Counted from the stretch's first letter, positions 27,564-37,547 are shown. The stretch is 64,000 nucleotides of DNA from Burkholderiales bacterium (GCA_020848435.1 JADLAC010000029.1:38062-102061), one strand, 5' to 3'. The notes: generated from the letters alone by a model not told the origin. Made by a program: numbers and translations.

Positions 27564-29704
27564 CCCCGCATCCAGCCATGGAAGCGTTCGGCCCATCGCA
27601 GCGCACCCGCCGGCGCATGTGCTTGCTTCCAGCGCCCCGCGGCGTGCTTGTTCGCCTCCGCCAGCGTCGGATAGACGTGGATCGTGCCCAGTATCCGATC
27701 GAGCCCGATGCGCTGCTTCATGGCTGCGACATACTCGGCGATGAGATCCCCGGCATGCTCGCCGACGATGGTTACGCCGAGGATGCTGTCTTTGCCGGGC
27801 GCCGTTAGCACTTTCACGAAGCCGTGGGCTTCACCGTCGGCGATCGCGCGGTCGAGATCGTCGAGCGGGTACAACGTGGTCTCGTGCGCGATCCCTCGCT
27901 GTGCCGCTTCGGTTTCGTTCAGGCCCACGCGGGCGACCTCGGGGTCCGTGAACGTACACCACGGGATCACGCGGTAGTCCACGCGGAACTTGCGTATCGC
28001 GCCGAACAAAGCGTTCACGGTGGCGTACCACGCCATGTGGGCGGCGGTGTGCGTGAACTGATAGGGTCCCGCCACGTCGCCGCAAGCGAAAATGTTCGGC
28101 AAGCGCGTGCGCAGGTAATCGTCGACGTCGATGGTGCCCGAGCGGTCCACGGCTATGCGCAGCGCCTCGAGCCCATAGCCCTGCGTGCGTGCGACGCGGC
28201 CCACCGCGCACAGCACCTCATCGAACTCGATCCGCAGCTCCGCCCCCTGGTGCTCGCAGTAGAGCACCTTGCTGCCTTGCTCGAGCGCGAAGCGCTTTGC
28301 CTCGTGGCCGGCGAGCACGCGTATGCCTTCGGCGCGAAAGCGCTCCGCGATGAGCTGGGACACGTCCGGATCCTCTCTCATCATGAGTCGAGGCATCATC
28401 TCGACCTGCGTCACCGTCGAGCCGAAGCGGGCGAAGCATTGCGCCAACTCGCAGCCGATCGGCCCGCCCCCGAGCACTACCAGGCGCCTCGGCAGAGCAC
28501 GCAGCTCCCACAGGTTCTCCGATGTGAGGCAACCGACCTGGTCGATTCCGGCGATCGGCGGGATGAAAGGCCGGGCGCCGGCGGCGATGACGATGGCCCG
28601 AGTCGCGATCGTCCTGGTACCGGAGGCGGTGCGCACCTCGACGCTGTACGGCGTCTTGATGGTCGCCTCGCCCATTACGCATTCGACGCCGAGCCCGCTG
28701 TATCGCTCGACCGAGTCGTGCGGCGCGACGCGGGCGATCACGCGCTGCGCGCGCTGCATGATCTCGGCGAAGTCGAACGTCGCCTGCGCGCCGCGAATGC
28801 CGAGCTCGGCCGCGCGCCGCATATGCGAAAGCAGCTTGGCGGAGCGGATGAGGGCTTTCGACGGGATGCAGCCGGTATTGAGGCAGTCGCCGCCCATGCG
28901 ATGTTTTTCGATCAGCACGACCTTGGCCTTGACGGCCGCGGCGATGTACGCGCATACCAGCCCTGCGGCGCCCGCGCCGATCACCACCAGGTTGCAATCG
29001 AAGCGTGCCGGCTTGGCGTAAGCCGACAGCGCACGGCGTGATCTAAGCGCATCGAGTGCTCGGCGCGCGATGAAAGGAAACGCGGCGAGCAGCGCGAACG
29101 ACGCGATCAGCGCCGGCGACAGGACGCCGCTCGGCGTCTCGATCCGGGCGAGCTGGGTGCCGGCATTCACGTACACGATCGTGCCGGCCAGCATGCCGAG
29201 TTGGCTCACCCAGTAGAACGTCCATGTGCGTAGCGCTGTGAGCGCCACGAGCAGATTGATGGCGAAAAACGGAATCGCCGGCACCAGGCGCAGCGCGAAC
29301 AGGTAGAACGCGCCGTCGCGCTCGATGCCTTCGTTGACCGCCCGCAGCCGCTCGCCGAAACGGCGCTGCACGGCCTCGCGCAGCACGAAGCGGGCGAGCA
29401 GGAATGCGAGCGTCGCACCGAGGCTGGAGGCGAATGACACCAGGACCGTCCCCCAGAACAGGCCGAATACCGCGCCGCCGGCGAGCGTGGCAACCGTGGC
29501 CGCGCCGGGGAGTGAGAGCGCGGTCACGACCACATAGATCGCCGCATAGACGAGCGCGGTCAGCAGCGGCGCCGAGTCGTAGTAGCTCTGGATGGCCGCC
29601 TGGCGCGAACGCAAGCTCTCGAGTGTGAATAGCTCGGCGAGATCGAATGCGATGAAGCCGGCGAACAAAGCGGTGGCCAGCACTGCGATAGCGGCTTTCT
29701 TCAT
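27560..29704 (-). CDS. Fusion of TVP38/TMEM64 membrane domain with a mercuric-reductase-like disulfide oxidoreductase
   Basis: 714-aa two-domain protein. Residues 1-225 are a TVP38/TMEM64 (DedA-superfamily) membrane domain with the signature GAVFGLFWGTVLVSFASSLG and FALRLVPAIPFFAINLLVAL. Residues 235-714 form a dihydrolipoamide-dehydrogenase/mercuric-reductase-type flavoprotein: FAD motif VVIGAGAAGLVCAYIAA, redox disulfide GGDCLNTGCIPSK (Cys274, Cys279), a second dinucleotide motif VVLGGGPIGCELAQCFARFG, and dimerisation segments PWCTFTDPEVARVGL and HVYPTLAEA. It is third from the end of the arsS operon. Its substrate is unknown; a membrane-attached disulfide or metal(loid) reductase is plausible. 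Confidence 0.9.
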   Translation of the reverse strand: MKKAAIAVLATALFAGFIAFDLAELFTLESLRSRQAAIQSYYDSAPLLTALVYAAIYVVVTALSLPGAATVATLAGGAVFGLFWGTVLVSFASSLGATLAFLLARFVLREAVQRRFGERLRAVNEGIERDGAFYLFALRLVPAIPFFAINLLVALTALRTWTFYWVSQLGMLAGTIVYVNAGTQLARIETPSGVLSPALIASFALLAAFPFIARRALDALRSRRALSAYAKPARFDCNLVVIGAGAAGLVCAYIAAAVKAKVVLIEKHRMGGDCLNTGCIPSKALIRSAKLLSHMRRAAELGIRGAQATFDFAEIMQRAQRVIARVAPHDSVERYSGLGVECVMGEATIKTPYSVEVRTASGTRTIATRAIVIAAGARPFIPPIAGIDQVGCLTSENLWELRALPRRLVVLGGGPIGCELAQCFARFGSTVTQVEMMPRLMMREDPDVSQLIAERFRAEGIRVLAGHEAKRFALEQGSKVLYCEHQGAELRIEFDEVLCAVGRVARTQGYGLEALRIAVDRSGTIDVDDYLRTRLPNIFACGDVAGPYQFTHTAAHMAWYATVNALFGAIRKFRVDYRVIPWCTFTDPEVARVGLNETEAAQRGIAHETTLYPLDDLDRAIADGEAHGFVKVLTAPGKDSILGVTIVGEHAGDLIAEYVAAMKQRIGLDRILGTIHVYPTLAEANKHAAGRWKQAHAPAGALRWAERFHGWMRG

Positions 29705-29717
29705 GGCCTGCCGCCGA

Positions 29718-30680
29718 TCATCCGAGCGCGCCGCCGCAGCTCGAGCCCTGGCCGGCGGTGCAGCCGTAGCAATGATCGAGCACCGCGATCGAATTGCCTT
29801 CGAGCTCGGCCGCGGCCAGCTCGGACACGTGCACTCGCGCGCGCCCTGGCAGCGAGAGCCGCAGGCCGAGCATCTGGTTGAAGTCGCAGTCGTATACCCA
29901 GCCCTGCCAGTCGACCGAGATCAGCGTGCGGCACATCACCGTGTCGAGGTTGTCGCGCTCGAAGCTGTCGCGCAGCAGCTTCATGTAAGGCACGAACTGG
30001 TTGTTGCTGATGAGCGTGCTGCCGAAGCGTTGTATCGGCATGTTGGTGAGGGTGAAGAGGCGGGTGAAGACGATGCCGAACCGATCCGCGAGCTGCTCGC
30101 GGTAGGCTTGCTCGAGCTGTGCTTGCGCCGGAGGCAGGACGGCTCCTTGCGGATTGAAGACGAGATTCAGCGCCAAGGCGCTGCCGGGCTGGCCATAGCC
30201 CAGTGCGTTCAAACGCCGCAGCGCTCGAACACTCGCTGCGAACACGCCGCGGCCGCGTTGACGGTCGACGTTCTTTTCCAGGTAGCACGGGAGAGACGCG
30301 GTGATCTCCACGCACTGCGCGGCAAGAAAGCCGGCCAGATCTTCCTGCCCGGGCTCTTCCAGCACCGTGAGATTGCAGCGATCGATGACTTTCAATCCCA
30401 GCGCCCGGGCTGCGCCCACCAGGTCGCGGAAGTTGCGATTGAGCTCCGGCGCACCCCCGGTGATGTCGAGCGTCTCGATGCGCGCGGCGGACATGAACGC
30501 GATGACGCTGCCTGCCGTCTGCGCGGTCATCATCTCGTCGCGGGTCGGACCGGCGTTGACATGGCAATGCAGGCACGCCTGATTACAGCGATAGCCCAGA
30601 TTGACCTGCAAGGTCTCGAGCCGGCGGCGCCGGATGGGTGGAAAATCGGTACGACGCAGCAGGGCCAAGGTCGAATGCAT
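29718..30680 (-). CDS. arsS: ArsS-like radical SAM/Cys-rich protein (rSAM_SeCys family)
   Basis: 320-aa radical SAM enzyme from the ATG at 30680 (the frame extends 24 codons further up, without motif support). The [4Fe-4S] site is CNQACLHCH (Cys32, Cys36, Cys39) within LETLQVNLGYRCNQACLHCH. DITGGAPELN follows as the SAM-binding GGE-like motif. The C-terminal Cys-rich domain ends HCYGCTAGQGSSCGG. Members of this family are linked to arsenosugar biosynthesis, and some related proteins carry selenocysteine in the C-terminal domain. Here all positions are TGC cysteine codons. It is the first gene of a four-gene minus-strand operon. Confidence 0.9.
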   Translation of the reverse strand: MHSTLALLRRTDFPPIRRRRLETLQVNLGYRCNQACLHCHVNAGPTRDEMMTAQTAGSVIAFMSAARIETLDITGGAPELNRNFRDLVGAARALGLKVIDRCNLTVLEEPGQEDLAGFLAAQCVEITASLPCYLEKNVDRQRGRGVFAASVRALRRLNALGYGQPGSALALNLVFNPQGAVLPPAQAQLEQAYREQLADRFGIVFTRLFTLTNMPIQRFGSTLISNNQFVPYMKLLRDSFERDNLDTVMCRTLISVDWQGWVYDCDFNQMLGLRLSLPGRARVHVSELAAAELEGNSIAVLDHCYGCTAGQGSSCGGALG

Positions 30681-31007
30681 CGGGCGCGCTTCGCGGAAGA
30701 CGCTGGGGGCGGCACAAGTTTGACTGCTGCGCGCGGCGGCGGCAACCATCACCGGCGCATGGCGATTGTCCTGAATCCGAGGTTAGCCGCGCAATTCGAA
30801 ATGCGGTCGTGGCCCCGGTTGATTCAGCGGCGAAGCTCCGACTCAGGACGCCAGCGTGGGACAAGCGATCCGGCCCAGGCGAGGCGACGCTTCGTGTAGT
30901 GCCTCTCGCCAGCGCCGTGGTTCCAGAATAGCCATGCTGGCCATGGGTTTGTTTGACCGCCGGGACCGGGGTGCGGTATTTTCCTTGTTTCCCTTGTTGC
31001 CTCGCGC

Positions 31008-31268
31008 ATGTCCAAGACGAGCCCGCTTCAGCCCCCCAAGTCGTTCGAGAGCGCCCTTGCGGAGCTGGAGAAGATCGTTGCCACGATGGAGGCCGGTCAG
31101 CTCCCGTTGGAGGAATCCATCGCGGCGTACCGCCGCGGCGCGCAGCTACTGGAGTATTGCCAGGGCGCGCTCAAGGAGGCCAGCCAGCAGGTCAAGATTC
31201 TGGAAGCCGGCGTACTGAAGGACTTCAGCGTGGATGGAGAGCCCGCCGTTGCAGACGGTACCGACTGA
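31008..31268 (+). CDS. xseB: Exodeoxyribonuclease VII small subunit
   Basis: 86-aa XseB. The helical hairpin sequence SFESALAELEKIVATMEAG (residues 12-30) and LPLEESIAAYRRGAQLLEYC are diagnostic. With XseA it forms the nuclease that degrades single-stranded DNA to oligonucleotides. It is the first gene of the plus-strand block xseB-ispA-dxs, the same order as in E. coli and many proteobacteria. ispA starts inside its 3' end (35-bp overlap). Confidence 0.95.
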   Translation: MSKTSPLQPPKSFESALAELEKIVATMEAGQLPLEESIAAYRRGAQLLEYCQGALKEASQQVKILEAGVLKDFSVDGEPAVADGTD

Positions 31269-32151
31269 TTTTCAGGACTGGTCACGCCAGCGGCAAAGTC
31301 TAGTCGAGGCAAGGTTGCAAGAGATCCTTCCGCCGGCCGATATCGCGCCCACCCGATTGCACGCGGCCATGCGCTACGCGGTACTGGGCGGCGGCAAGCG
31401 CATTCGTCCGCTGCTCGCATGCGCCGCCGGCGAGCTCGCGGACGCGCCGCTGGAACGCAGCCTGATAGCCGGCGCCGCGGTCGAGCTGGTGCATGCGTAT
31501 TCGCTCGTGCACGACGATCTGCCGTGCATGGATGACGACGTATTACGCCGCGGCAAACCGACCTGTCACGTCGAGTACGACGAGGCCACGGCGCTGCTGG
31601 TGGGCGATGCGCTGCAAAGTCTCGCGTTCCAGGTCTTGGCGGACTATCGGCTCAACGAAGATCCCACGGTCCAGCTTGAAATGACGCGCATCCTCGCGGC
31701 CGCGGCTGGCTCTCGCGGCATGGCGGGCGGCCAGGCGATCGATCTGGATGCGATCGGCAAGCAGCTCGGCGCACTGGAGCTCGAATTCATGCACATGCAC
31801 AAGACGGGCGCGGTGATCAGAGCGGCGCTGCAATTGGGCGTGCGTTGCGGGCGGCTCCTTGACCCAGCCGAATCGCAGCGTATCGATCACTTTGCCAAGT
31901 GTATCGGCCTTGCATTCCAGGTCGTCGACGATGTGCTCGACGCGGAATCCAACACCGCGACCCTGGGCAAGACTGCCGGCAAGGACGCTCGCAGCGACAA
32001 GCCCACCTACGTGAGCGCGCTCGGGGCGGCGGGGGCGAAGGATTTGGCGCGCGAGTTGCGCGCCGATGCGATGCAGGCGATCGCCGCGTTCGGCCGGCGC
32101 GGCGCCCGCTTGGGCCAGCTCGCCGATTTCATCGTCGTGCGCCAGTTCTGA
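31234..32151 (+). CDS. ispA: Farnesyl diphosphate synthase (polyprenyl synthetase)
   Basis: 305-aa prenyltransferase that condenses IPP with DMAPP and GPP to make farnesyl diphosphate. The first Asp-rich motif is [14 protein letters not shown] and the second is [23 protein letters not shown] lies upstream of the first. The large insert between the two Asp residues of FARM (DDLPCMDDD) is typical of bacterial FPP synthase. The ATG lies 35 bp inside xseB; an internal start is possible, but the N-terminus matches length expectations (about 300 aa). Confidence 0.94.
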   Translation: MESPPLQTVPTDFQDWSRQRQSLVEARLQEILPPADIAPTRLHAAMRYAVLGGGKRIRPLLACAAGELADAPLERSLIAGAAVELVHAYSLVHDDLPCMDDDVLRRGKPTCHVEYDEATALLVGDALQSLAFQVLADYRLNEDPTVQLEMTRILAAAAGSRGMAGGQAIDLDAIGKQLGALELEFMHMHKTGAVIRAALQLGVRCGRLLDPAESQRIDHFAKCIGLAFQVVDDVLDAESNTATLGKTAGKDARSDKPTYVSALGAAGAKDLARELRADAMQAIAAFGRRGARLGQLADFIVVRQF

Positions 32152-32263
32152 GCGGCGAGCGTGCAGCCCGTCTCATCGATCGCCTGTTCGCTTGCGCGCC
32201 TCGGTCAGGTCGCGCCTGCACGTCTTCGCGCGCGGCACTAGCGGCCGGACGAGCCTTCAGTCC

Positions 32264-34114
32264 ATGCACGAGCTGCTCGAATCCATCAACTGGCCGCACG
32301 AGTTGCGCGGCCTCGACCGGCGCCAACTGCGGCAGCTCGCGCGCGAGTTGCGCGAGTTCCTGCTCGACTCCGTCAGCCAGACGGGCGGGCATCTCTCGTC
32401 CAATCTCGGCACGGTCGAGCTGACGCTGGCATTGCACCACGTCTATAACACGCCGCACGACCGGCTGGTGTGGGACGTGGGTCACCAGACCTACGGCCAC
32501 AAGGTGATCACCGGGCGCCGCGAGGGCATGAAGCGGCTGCGCATGCGCCATGGCGTCGCGGGCTTTCCGCGCCGCGACGAGAGCGAGTACGACACGTTCG
32601 GCACCGCGCATTCGAGCACATCGATCAGCGCCGCGCTCGGCATGGCCGTCGCGGCGGCGGCGCAAGGCGCCGACCGCAAGGTGGTTGCGATCATCGGCGA
32701 TGGCGCCATGTCGGCGGGGATGGCATTCGAAGCGCTCAACAATGCTGGCGCCATGGACGCGGATCTCCTTGTCATCCTGAACGACAACGAGATGTCGATC
32801 TCGCCCGCTGTCGGAGCGCTGAACAATTATCTCGCCCGTCTCATGTCGGGCCGCTTCTACAGCGCGGCGCGGCGCGCGGGCCGGAAAGTGCTGGGGGATC
32901 TCGCCGAGCGGGCCGAGGAACACGTCAAGGGCATGATGACGCCGGGGACGATGTTCGAGGAATTCGGTTTCAACTACATCGGTCCCATCGATGGCCACGA
33001 TCTCGACGTGCTGATACCGACGCTGCGCAACATTCGCGCCATGCGCGGGCCGCAGTTTCTTCATGTCATCACTCGCAAGGGACAGGGCTACAAGCTGGCG
33101 GAAGCCGATCCGGTGCTCTATCACGGCGTGTCGACCTTCAAGCCCGACGCCGGCATCACCGGCGCCAAGGGCGGCGGCAAGCCGAGCTATACCCAGGTCT
33201 TTGGCGACTGGCTCTGCGACATGGCGGCGCTCGACGAACGCCTGGTCGGCATTACGCCTGCAATGCGCGAAGGCTCGGGCCTGGTCCAGTTCGCGGAGCG
33301 TTATCCCGATCGCTATTTCGATGTCGGCATCGCGGAGCAACACGCGGTCACCTTCGCGGCCGGGCTCGCTTGCGAAGGCATGCGACCCGTGGTCGCGATC
33401 TACTCCACCTTCCTGCAGCGTGCCTACGATCAGCTCATCCACGACGTGGCCATTCAAAAGCTGCCGGTGCTGTTCGCGCTCGATCGAGGCGGCGTGGTAG
33501 GCGCGGACGGCCCGACCCATCATGGCGCCTTCGATCTATCGTACTTGCGGGCGATTCCGAACGTCGTGGTGATGACGCCGTCCGACGAGAACGAGTGCCG
33601 GCAAATGCTTTATACGGGGTTCACCCTCGGGGCTCCGGTCGCGGTGCGCTATCCGCGCGGAACGGGACCCGGTGCGGCGATCGCCAAGGAGATGACGGCC
33701 GTGCCGATCGGCAAGGGAGAGCTCCGGCGCCGCTGCAGCGAGCGTGTTGCGACCGGACGCCGAGTTGCTTTGCTCGCTTTCGGCTCGATGCTGCGCCCGG
33801 CCCTGCAAGCCGCCGACCGGATCGACGCGACGGTAGCGAACATGCGTTTCGTGAAGCCGCTCGACGCTGAGCTGGTCCGCGAGCTCGCCGGGTCGCACGA
33901 TTTCCTCGTGAGCATCGAGGAGAACGTCGTCATGGGCGGCGCCGGCAGTGCCGTGCTCGAATCGTTGCAGCATAGCCGCATCGCCATACCCGTGCTCCAG
34001 TTGGGGTTGCCCGATGCCTTCGTCGAGCACGGTGACCCCGCGGGCCTGCTGGCTGAATGCGGCTTGAGCACCGACGCGATCGTGCTGCGGGTGCAGGAGT
34101 TGCTCGCGGGTTAG
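32264..34114 (+). CDS. dxs: 1-deoxy-D-xylulose-5-phosphate synthase
   Basis: 616-aa thiamine-diphosphate enzyme that condenses pyruvate and glyceraldehyde 3-phosphate, the first step of the MEP isoprenoid pathway. The start ATG 32264 gives [17 protein letters not shown]. ThDP-binding and active-site segments include [35 protein letters not shown], the [18 protein letters not shown] motif, and [18 protein letters not shown] in the pyrimidine domain. Length is near E. coli Dxs (620 aa). It follows ispA after 112 bp and complements ispH (53024) in the same window. Confidence 0.97.
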   Translation: MHELLESINWPHELRGLDRRQLRQLARELREFLLDSVSQTGGHLSSNLGTVELTLALHHVYNTPHDRLVWDVGHQTYGHKVITGRREGMKRLRMRHGVAGFPRRDESEYDTFGTAHSSTSISAALGMAVAAAAQGADRKVVAIIGDGAMSAGMAFEALNNAGAMDADLLVILNDNEMSISPAVGALNNYLARLMSGRFYSAARRAGRKVLGDLAERAEEHVKGMMTPGTMFEEFGFNYIGPIDGHDLDVLIPTLRNIRAMRGPQFLHVITRKGQGYKLAEADPVLYHGVSTFKPDAGITGAKGGGKPSYTQVFGDWLCDMAALDERLVGITPAMREGSGLVQFAERYPDRYFDVGIAEQHAVTFAAGLACEGMRPVVAIYSTFLQRAYDQLIHDVAIQKLPVLFALDRGGVVGADGPTHHGAFDLSYLRAIPNVVVMTPSDENECRQMLYTGFTLGAPVAVRYPRGTGPGAAIAKEMTAVPIGKGELRRRCSERVATGRRVALLAFGSMLRPALQAADRIDATVANMRFVKPLDAELVRELAGSHDFLVSIEENVVMGGAGSAVLESLQHSRIAIPVLQLGLPDAFVEHGDPAGLLAECGLSTDAIVLRVQELLAG

Positions 34115-34168
34115 AATAGCTCCGAGCGACTGCGCGCGCTTGCCGAGCCGTCCGTGGAGCTAGCGGTA

Positions 34169-34786
34169 ATGGATGATTTCGCACGAATCGACGACGATGC
34201 CTTCGGCTACCAGAAGGTCGACCAGTACAACCCGCAACTGGTCGCGCGCATAGCCTCGTCGTTTCGGAGCATCCTGGCGGAAATCGGCGAAGACCCGCAG
34301 CGCGAAGGCCTGGTCAAGACGCCGGAACGTTTCGCCAAGGCCTTGCAGTTCCTCACCCACGGCCATAACCTCGATCCGGCCGGGATTCTGCGCTCGGCGA
34401 TGTTCCGCGAGGACTACCGGCAAATGGTGATCGTGCGCGACATCGAGATCTATTCGTTGTGCGAGCACCATGTCCTGCCGTTCTTCGGCAAGGCTCATGT
34501 CGCGTACATTCCCAACGGCTACATCGTCGGCTTGTCGAAGATTCCGCGCGTGGTCGATGCGTTCGCCCGCCGCTTGCAGGTGCAGGAGCGATTGACCACC
34601 GAGATCCGCGACTGCATCCAGGAAACGCTTCAGCCGCTTGGCGTTGCGGTCGTCATCGAGGCGCAGCATTTGTGCATGATCATGCGAGGCGTGCAGAAGC
34701 AGCATTCGATCGCGACGACCTCGGCCTTCACCGGCGAGTTCGAGCACGAAAAGACGCGCGCGGAGTTCATGCGTCTGATCGGTTAG
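34169..34786 (+). CDS. folE: GTP cyclohydrolase I
   Basis: 205 aa from the ATG at 34169, which has GGAG 10 bases upstream (an in-frame GTG at 34154 is possible). The enzyme makes dihydroneopterin triphosphate from GTP, the first step of folate synthesis. Zinc ligands are visible in [20 protein letters not shown] (Cys, His) and [12 protein letters not shown] (Cys). The [14 protein letters not shown] segment is the family N-terminal motif. It lies 10 bp before ribBA, which uses the same substrate, GTP. Confidence 0.97.
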   Translation: MDDFARIDDDAFGYQKVDQYNPQLVARIASSFRSILAEIGEDPQREGLVKTPERFAKALQFLTHGHNLDPAGILRSAMFREDYRQMVIVRDIEIYSLCEHHVLPFFGKAHVAYIPNGYIVGLSKIPRVVDAFARRLQVQERLTTEIRDCIQETLQPLGVAVVIEAQHLCMIMRGVQKQHSIATTSAFTGEFEHEKTRAEFMRLIG

Positions 34787-34795
34787 GGTATCGCG

Positions 34796-36082
34796 GTGGT
34801 AGCCGAACACACGACCGGGCGTACCAGCGAGCGCATCGTCGAAGGCATCCTGCCGGACGTGCGCAAAGGTCGCATGGTGATCCTCGTCGACGACGAGGAT
34901 CGGGAGAACGAGGGCGATCTTTTCGTCGCCGCGGAGCGCGCCACGCCGGATGCCATCAATTTCATGGCCCGGCAAGCTCGCGGCCTGATCTCGCTGGCGC
35001 TCACCGAGCAGCGCGTGCGCGAGTTGGGGCTGGAGCTGCTCGCCGACGACAGCGGCAACACCACCCGCTTCGGCACGGCCTTCGCCACGCCGATCGATGC
35101 GCGCCAGGGCGTGGCCTCGGGCATGTCGGCGCACGATCGAGCCCGCACCATCGCTGTCGCCATCGCCGATGAAACCCGGCCGGCGGATCTGATTCGGCCC
35201 GGGCGCTTGTTGACCTTGCGCGCGATCGACGGCGGCGTGCTCGCGCGCCACGGCCACACCGAGGCTGCGGTGGACCTGGCGCGCCTCGCGGGCTTGCGTC
35301 CCGCCGGTGTCATCTGCGAGATCATGAACGACGACGGCACGATGGCGCGCATGGCGCACCTCGAGCGCTTCGCGCAGCGTCACGGTATCCAGATCCTGCG
35401 CATCGCGGACCTGGTTGCGTACCGGCGTAATGAACGCCAGATCCGGCGCAAGTCCGAAACCATTCTGCCCACTCGCGGCGCGGGCGAGTTCCGGTTGGTC
35501 GTCTACAGCGACGAGCTCGAGACCACCCCCTATGTCGCCCTCATCAAGGGCGACGTCGATGGCGGTGAGCCCGTGCTCGCGCGCTTGCATTCGCAGTGTC
35601 TCACCGGGGACGTCTTCGGCTCCGAGCGCTGCGATTGCGGCGAGCAGCTCGAGCTGGCCATGGAGCTGATCGAGCGCGTCGGCCGCGGCGTGGTGGTCTA
35701 TACCTTCGATGAAGGCCGCGGCATCGGCCTGCTCAACAAGATCCGCGCCTATGCCTTGCAGGACCGCGGTCATGACACCGTCGAGGCGAATCATGAGCTG
35801 GGCTTCGCGGCCGATTTGCGCGACTACAGCGCTGGGGCGCATATCCTGTTCGATCTCGGCGTGCGCCGCGTTCGTCTCATGACGAACAACCCCGACAAGG
35901 TGCGCACGCTCGAGCAATACGGTTTGACGGTGGTCGAACGCGTCGCGCTGGAGGTTCCCGCGCGCGCGCCCAATCGCGCCTACCTCAAGACCAAGCGCTC
36001 GAAGTTTGGCCATCTGCTGTCGCTTCCCGACAGCGATGCCGCCGAAACCAAGCAGTCCGGCGAGGGCAGCGAATCGCGCTAG
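34796..36082 (+). CDS. ribBA: Bifunctional 3,4-dihydroxy-2-butanone 4-phosphate synthase / GTP cyclohydrolase II
   Basis: 428-aa fusion catalysing both entry reactions of riboflavin synthesis. The RibB half (about residues 1-205) has VDDEDRENEGDLFVAAE, DFMARQARGLI-like INFMARQARGLISLAL, and GHTEAAVDLARLAG. The RibA half retains the zinc cysteines in HSQCLTGDVFGSERCDCGEQL and the GTP motif FDEGRGIGLLNKIRAYALQD, so cyclohydrolase activity is expected to be intact. The start is GTG. No FMN riboswitch is apparent in the 9-bp gap behind folE, so it is likely co-transcribed with dxs-folE. Confidence 0.96.
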   Translation: MVAEHTTGRTSERIVEGILPDVRKGRMVILVDDEDRENEGDLFVAAERATPDAINFMARQARGLISLALTEQRVRELGLELLADDSGNTTRFGTAFATPIDARQGVASGMSAHDRARTIAVAIADETRPADLIRPGRLLTLRAIDGGVLARHGHTEAAVDLARLAGLRPAGVICEIMNDDGTMARMAHLERFAQRHGIQILRIADLVAYRRNERQIRRKSETILPTRGAGEFRLVVYSDELETTPYVALIKGDVDGGEPVLARLHSQCLTGDVFGSERCDCGEQLELAMELIERVGRGVVVYTFDEGRGIGLLNKIRAYALQDRGHDTVEANHELGFAADLRDYSAGAHILFDLGVRRVRLMTNNPDKVRTLEQYGLTVVERVALEVPARAPNRAYLKTKRSKFGHLLSLPDSDAAETKQSGEGSESR

Positions 36083-36169
36083 ACGCTTGGGCGGGTGTCG
36101 AAGGACCTGCCTGCGCACGTGCCCGCCTCCGGGCAGGCGCTCGCTGCGTCGAGCGAGCCCGATGAAGCG

Positions 36170-36859
36170 CTAGAAACGCCGCGTCAGCGTGAGCGCTCCG
36201 GCGTCGCGCTTCATCTCCATGCGGTTGAGGAAGCTCATTCCGAGCAGCCCGATGGGGAGGTGCCCGCTGGTGTGGACGGCCGCATCGACGTTATAGAGCG
36301 TGATATCGCCGATCTTCACCGTATCGAGCTTGACGCGGTATACGGGCGCGACGCCGCTCGCCGTCTGGGTCATGGCGCGCGTGCCGGCCAGGTAGTTGAT
36401 CCCGGCGCGCCTGGCATCGTCAGCGCTGATCGACACCACGGAGGCGCCCGTATCGACGAGAAAACGCACTGCGGCCGCGCCGTTGATCATTCCCGTCACC
36501 AGAAAGTGGCCTTGCGAGTCGGCGGCAATCACGACGCTGCGTCCGATCGCGCTTGTGCTCGATGACGCCGGCGCTTCGCGATAGCTGGTGCCCAGCGCCA
36601 TCGTGTGCCGCTTGCCGTCGATTTCTACCACGGCGGCTTCGGAATTGGCGCTGATCAGGCGCACGCCCTCGGGTGACACCTCGCCGGCCGCGAGCGTGCG
36701 CGGCTTGGCGGTGTCGATCACCAGCGTCGCCTTGCCGTTGGTCAGCGCGATGACCTGTACCTGGGCGGCATAGGCAGCCAATGGGCACAACAGCAGGGCT
36801 GCGCTAACATGCCTGAAAACGACGCGCAGCGGAGTACCGATGAAGCCGGTGGCGATCAT
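36170..36859 (-). CDS. Secreted retropepsin-like aspartic protease (clan AA)
   Basis: 229-aa protein with an N-terminal signal (VSAALLLCPLAAYA, about residues 18-31). The C-terminal retropepsin-like domain has the active-site motif FLVDTGASVVSIS (about residue 130) and the second motif IGLLGMSFLNRME, as in the TIGR02281 family of bacterial periplasmic proteases. Such proteins are thought to act as homodimers. The ATG at 36859 lies 20 bp inside the divergent glutamine amidotransferase gene; no later start would keep the signal peptide. Confidence 0.85.
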   Translation of the reverse strand: MIATGFIGTPLRVVFRHVSAALLLCPLAAYAAQVQVIALTNGKATLVIDTAKPRTLAAGEVSPEGVRLISANSEAAVVEIDGKRHTMALGTSYREAPASSSTSAIGRSVVIAADSQGHFLVTGMINGAAAVRFLVDTGASVVSISADDARRAGINYLAGTRAMTQTASGVAPVYRVKLDTVKIGDITLYNVDAAVHTSGHLPIGLLGMSFLNRMEMKRDAGALTLTRRF

Positions 36860-37547
36860 GCGTCACTACTGTACCGAGGGGCCGGGGTATTTTGCCACAT
36901 ACCTCGAGCGCTGCGGCCTGCGCTGGCAACTCGTTCGCATCGACGCCGGAGAATCGGTGCCGCCGGATGCGTTGCGCTTCAGCGGTGTTGCGTTCATGGG
37001 CGGTCCGATGAGCGTGAACGACCCGCTGCCGTGGATTGCGCAAGCGACCGCGCTGATCCGGCAGTGTGTCGCGGCCGATGTGCCCGTGATCGGCCATTGC
37101 CTCGGCGGCCAACTCATCGCACGAGCGCTCGGCGCAACGATCACGCCCAATGCGAGCAAGGAGATCGGTTGGGGCGAAGTCGAGGTCGAGGATGTCCCAC
37201 AAGTGTTGCGTTGGTTCGGTGCCGGCCTGCGGCGTTTCACGACTTTCCATTGGCATGGGGAGACCTTTTCACTGCCCGCGGGGGCTGTACGGCTGCTGTC
37301 GAGTCCCTTGTGCCGCAACCAGGCGTTCGCGATCGGCAAGCACTTGGCGCTGCAATGCCATGTCGAAATGACGGCCGAGCTGATCGAATCCTGGTGCCGG
37401 TCGGGCGCGCAGGAGATCGCGCACAGCGCCGGTCCCGGCGTGCAGCCGGCCGAAGTCATCGAACGCGATCTCGCCGAACGGCTCGCGCGCTTGCACGCAA
37501 TCGCGGACCGGGTCTATGCCCGCTGGGTGGAGGGATTGCGGCTTTGA
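36840..37547 (+). CDS. Class I glutamine amidotransferase-like protein
   Basis: 235-aa stand-alone amidotransferase domain. The nucleophile elbow is PVIGHCLGGQLIA with Cys87. The histidine of the triad is probably in ALQCHVEMTAEL with the following Glu. The THFHWHGETFSLP-like stretch (TTFHWHGETFSLP) is typical of the GMP-synthase-like GATase1_1 subgroup (for example YfeJ-type). The ATG at 36840 overlaps the divergent protease gene by 20 bp; a second ATG at 36858 would leave only a 2-bp overlap. Substrate unknown. Confidence 0.85.
   Translation: MKPVAIMRHYCTEGPGYFATYLERCGLRWQLVRIDAGESVPPDALRFSGVAFMGGPMSVNDPLPWIAQATALIRQCVAADVPVIGHCLGGQLIARALGATITPNASKEIGWGEVEVEDVPQVLRWFGAGLRRFTTFHWHGETFSLPAGAVRLLSSPLCRNQAFAIGKHLALQCHVEMTAELIESWCRSGAQEIAHSAGPGVQPAEVIERDLAERLARLHAIADRVYARWVEGLRL

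Noticed and set aside
29718..29740. Possibility that the TGA at the end of arsS encodes a further Sec
   Set aside because: The Cys-rich domain is already complete (CYGCTAGQGSSCGG), and translation past the TGA overlaps the start of the next gene and yields no recognisable sequence.
34160..36118. 652-codon open frame antisense to folE-ribBA
   Set aside because: Same artefact; the sense strand encodes two enzymes with intact active sites.
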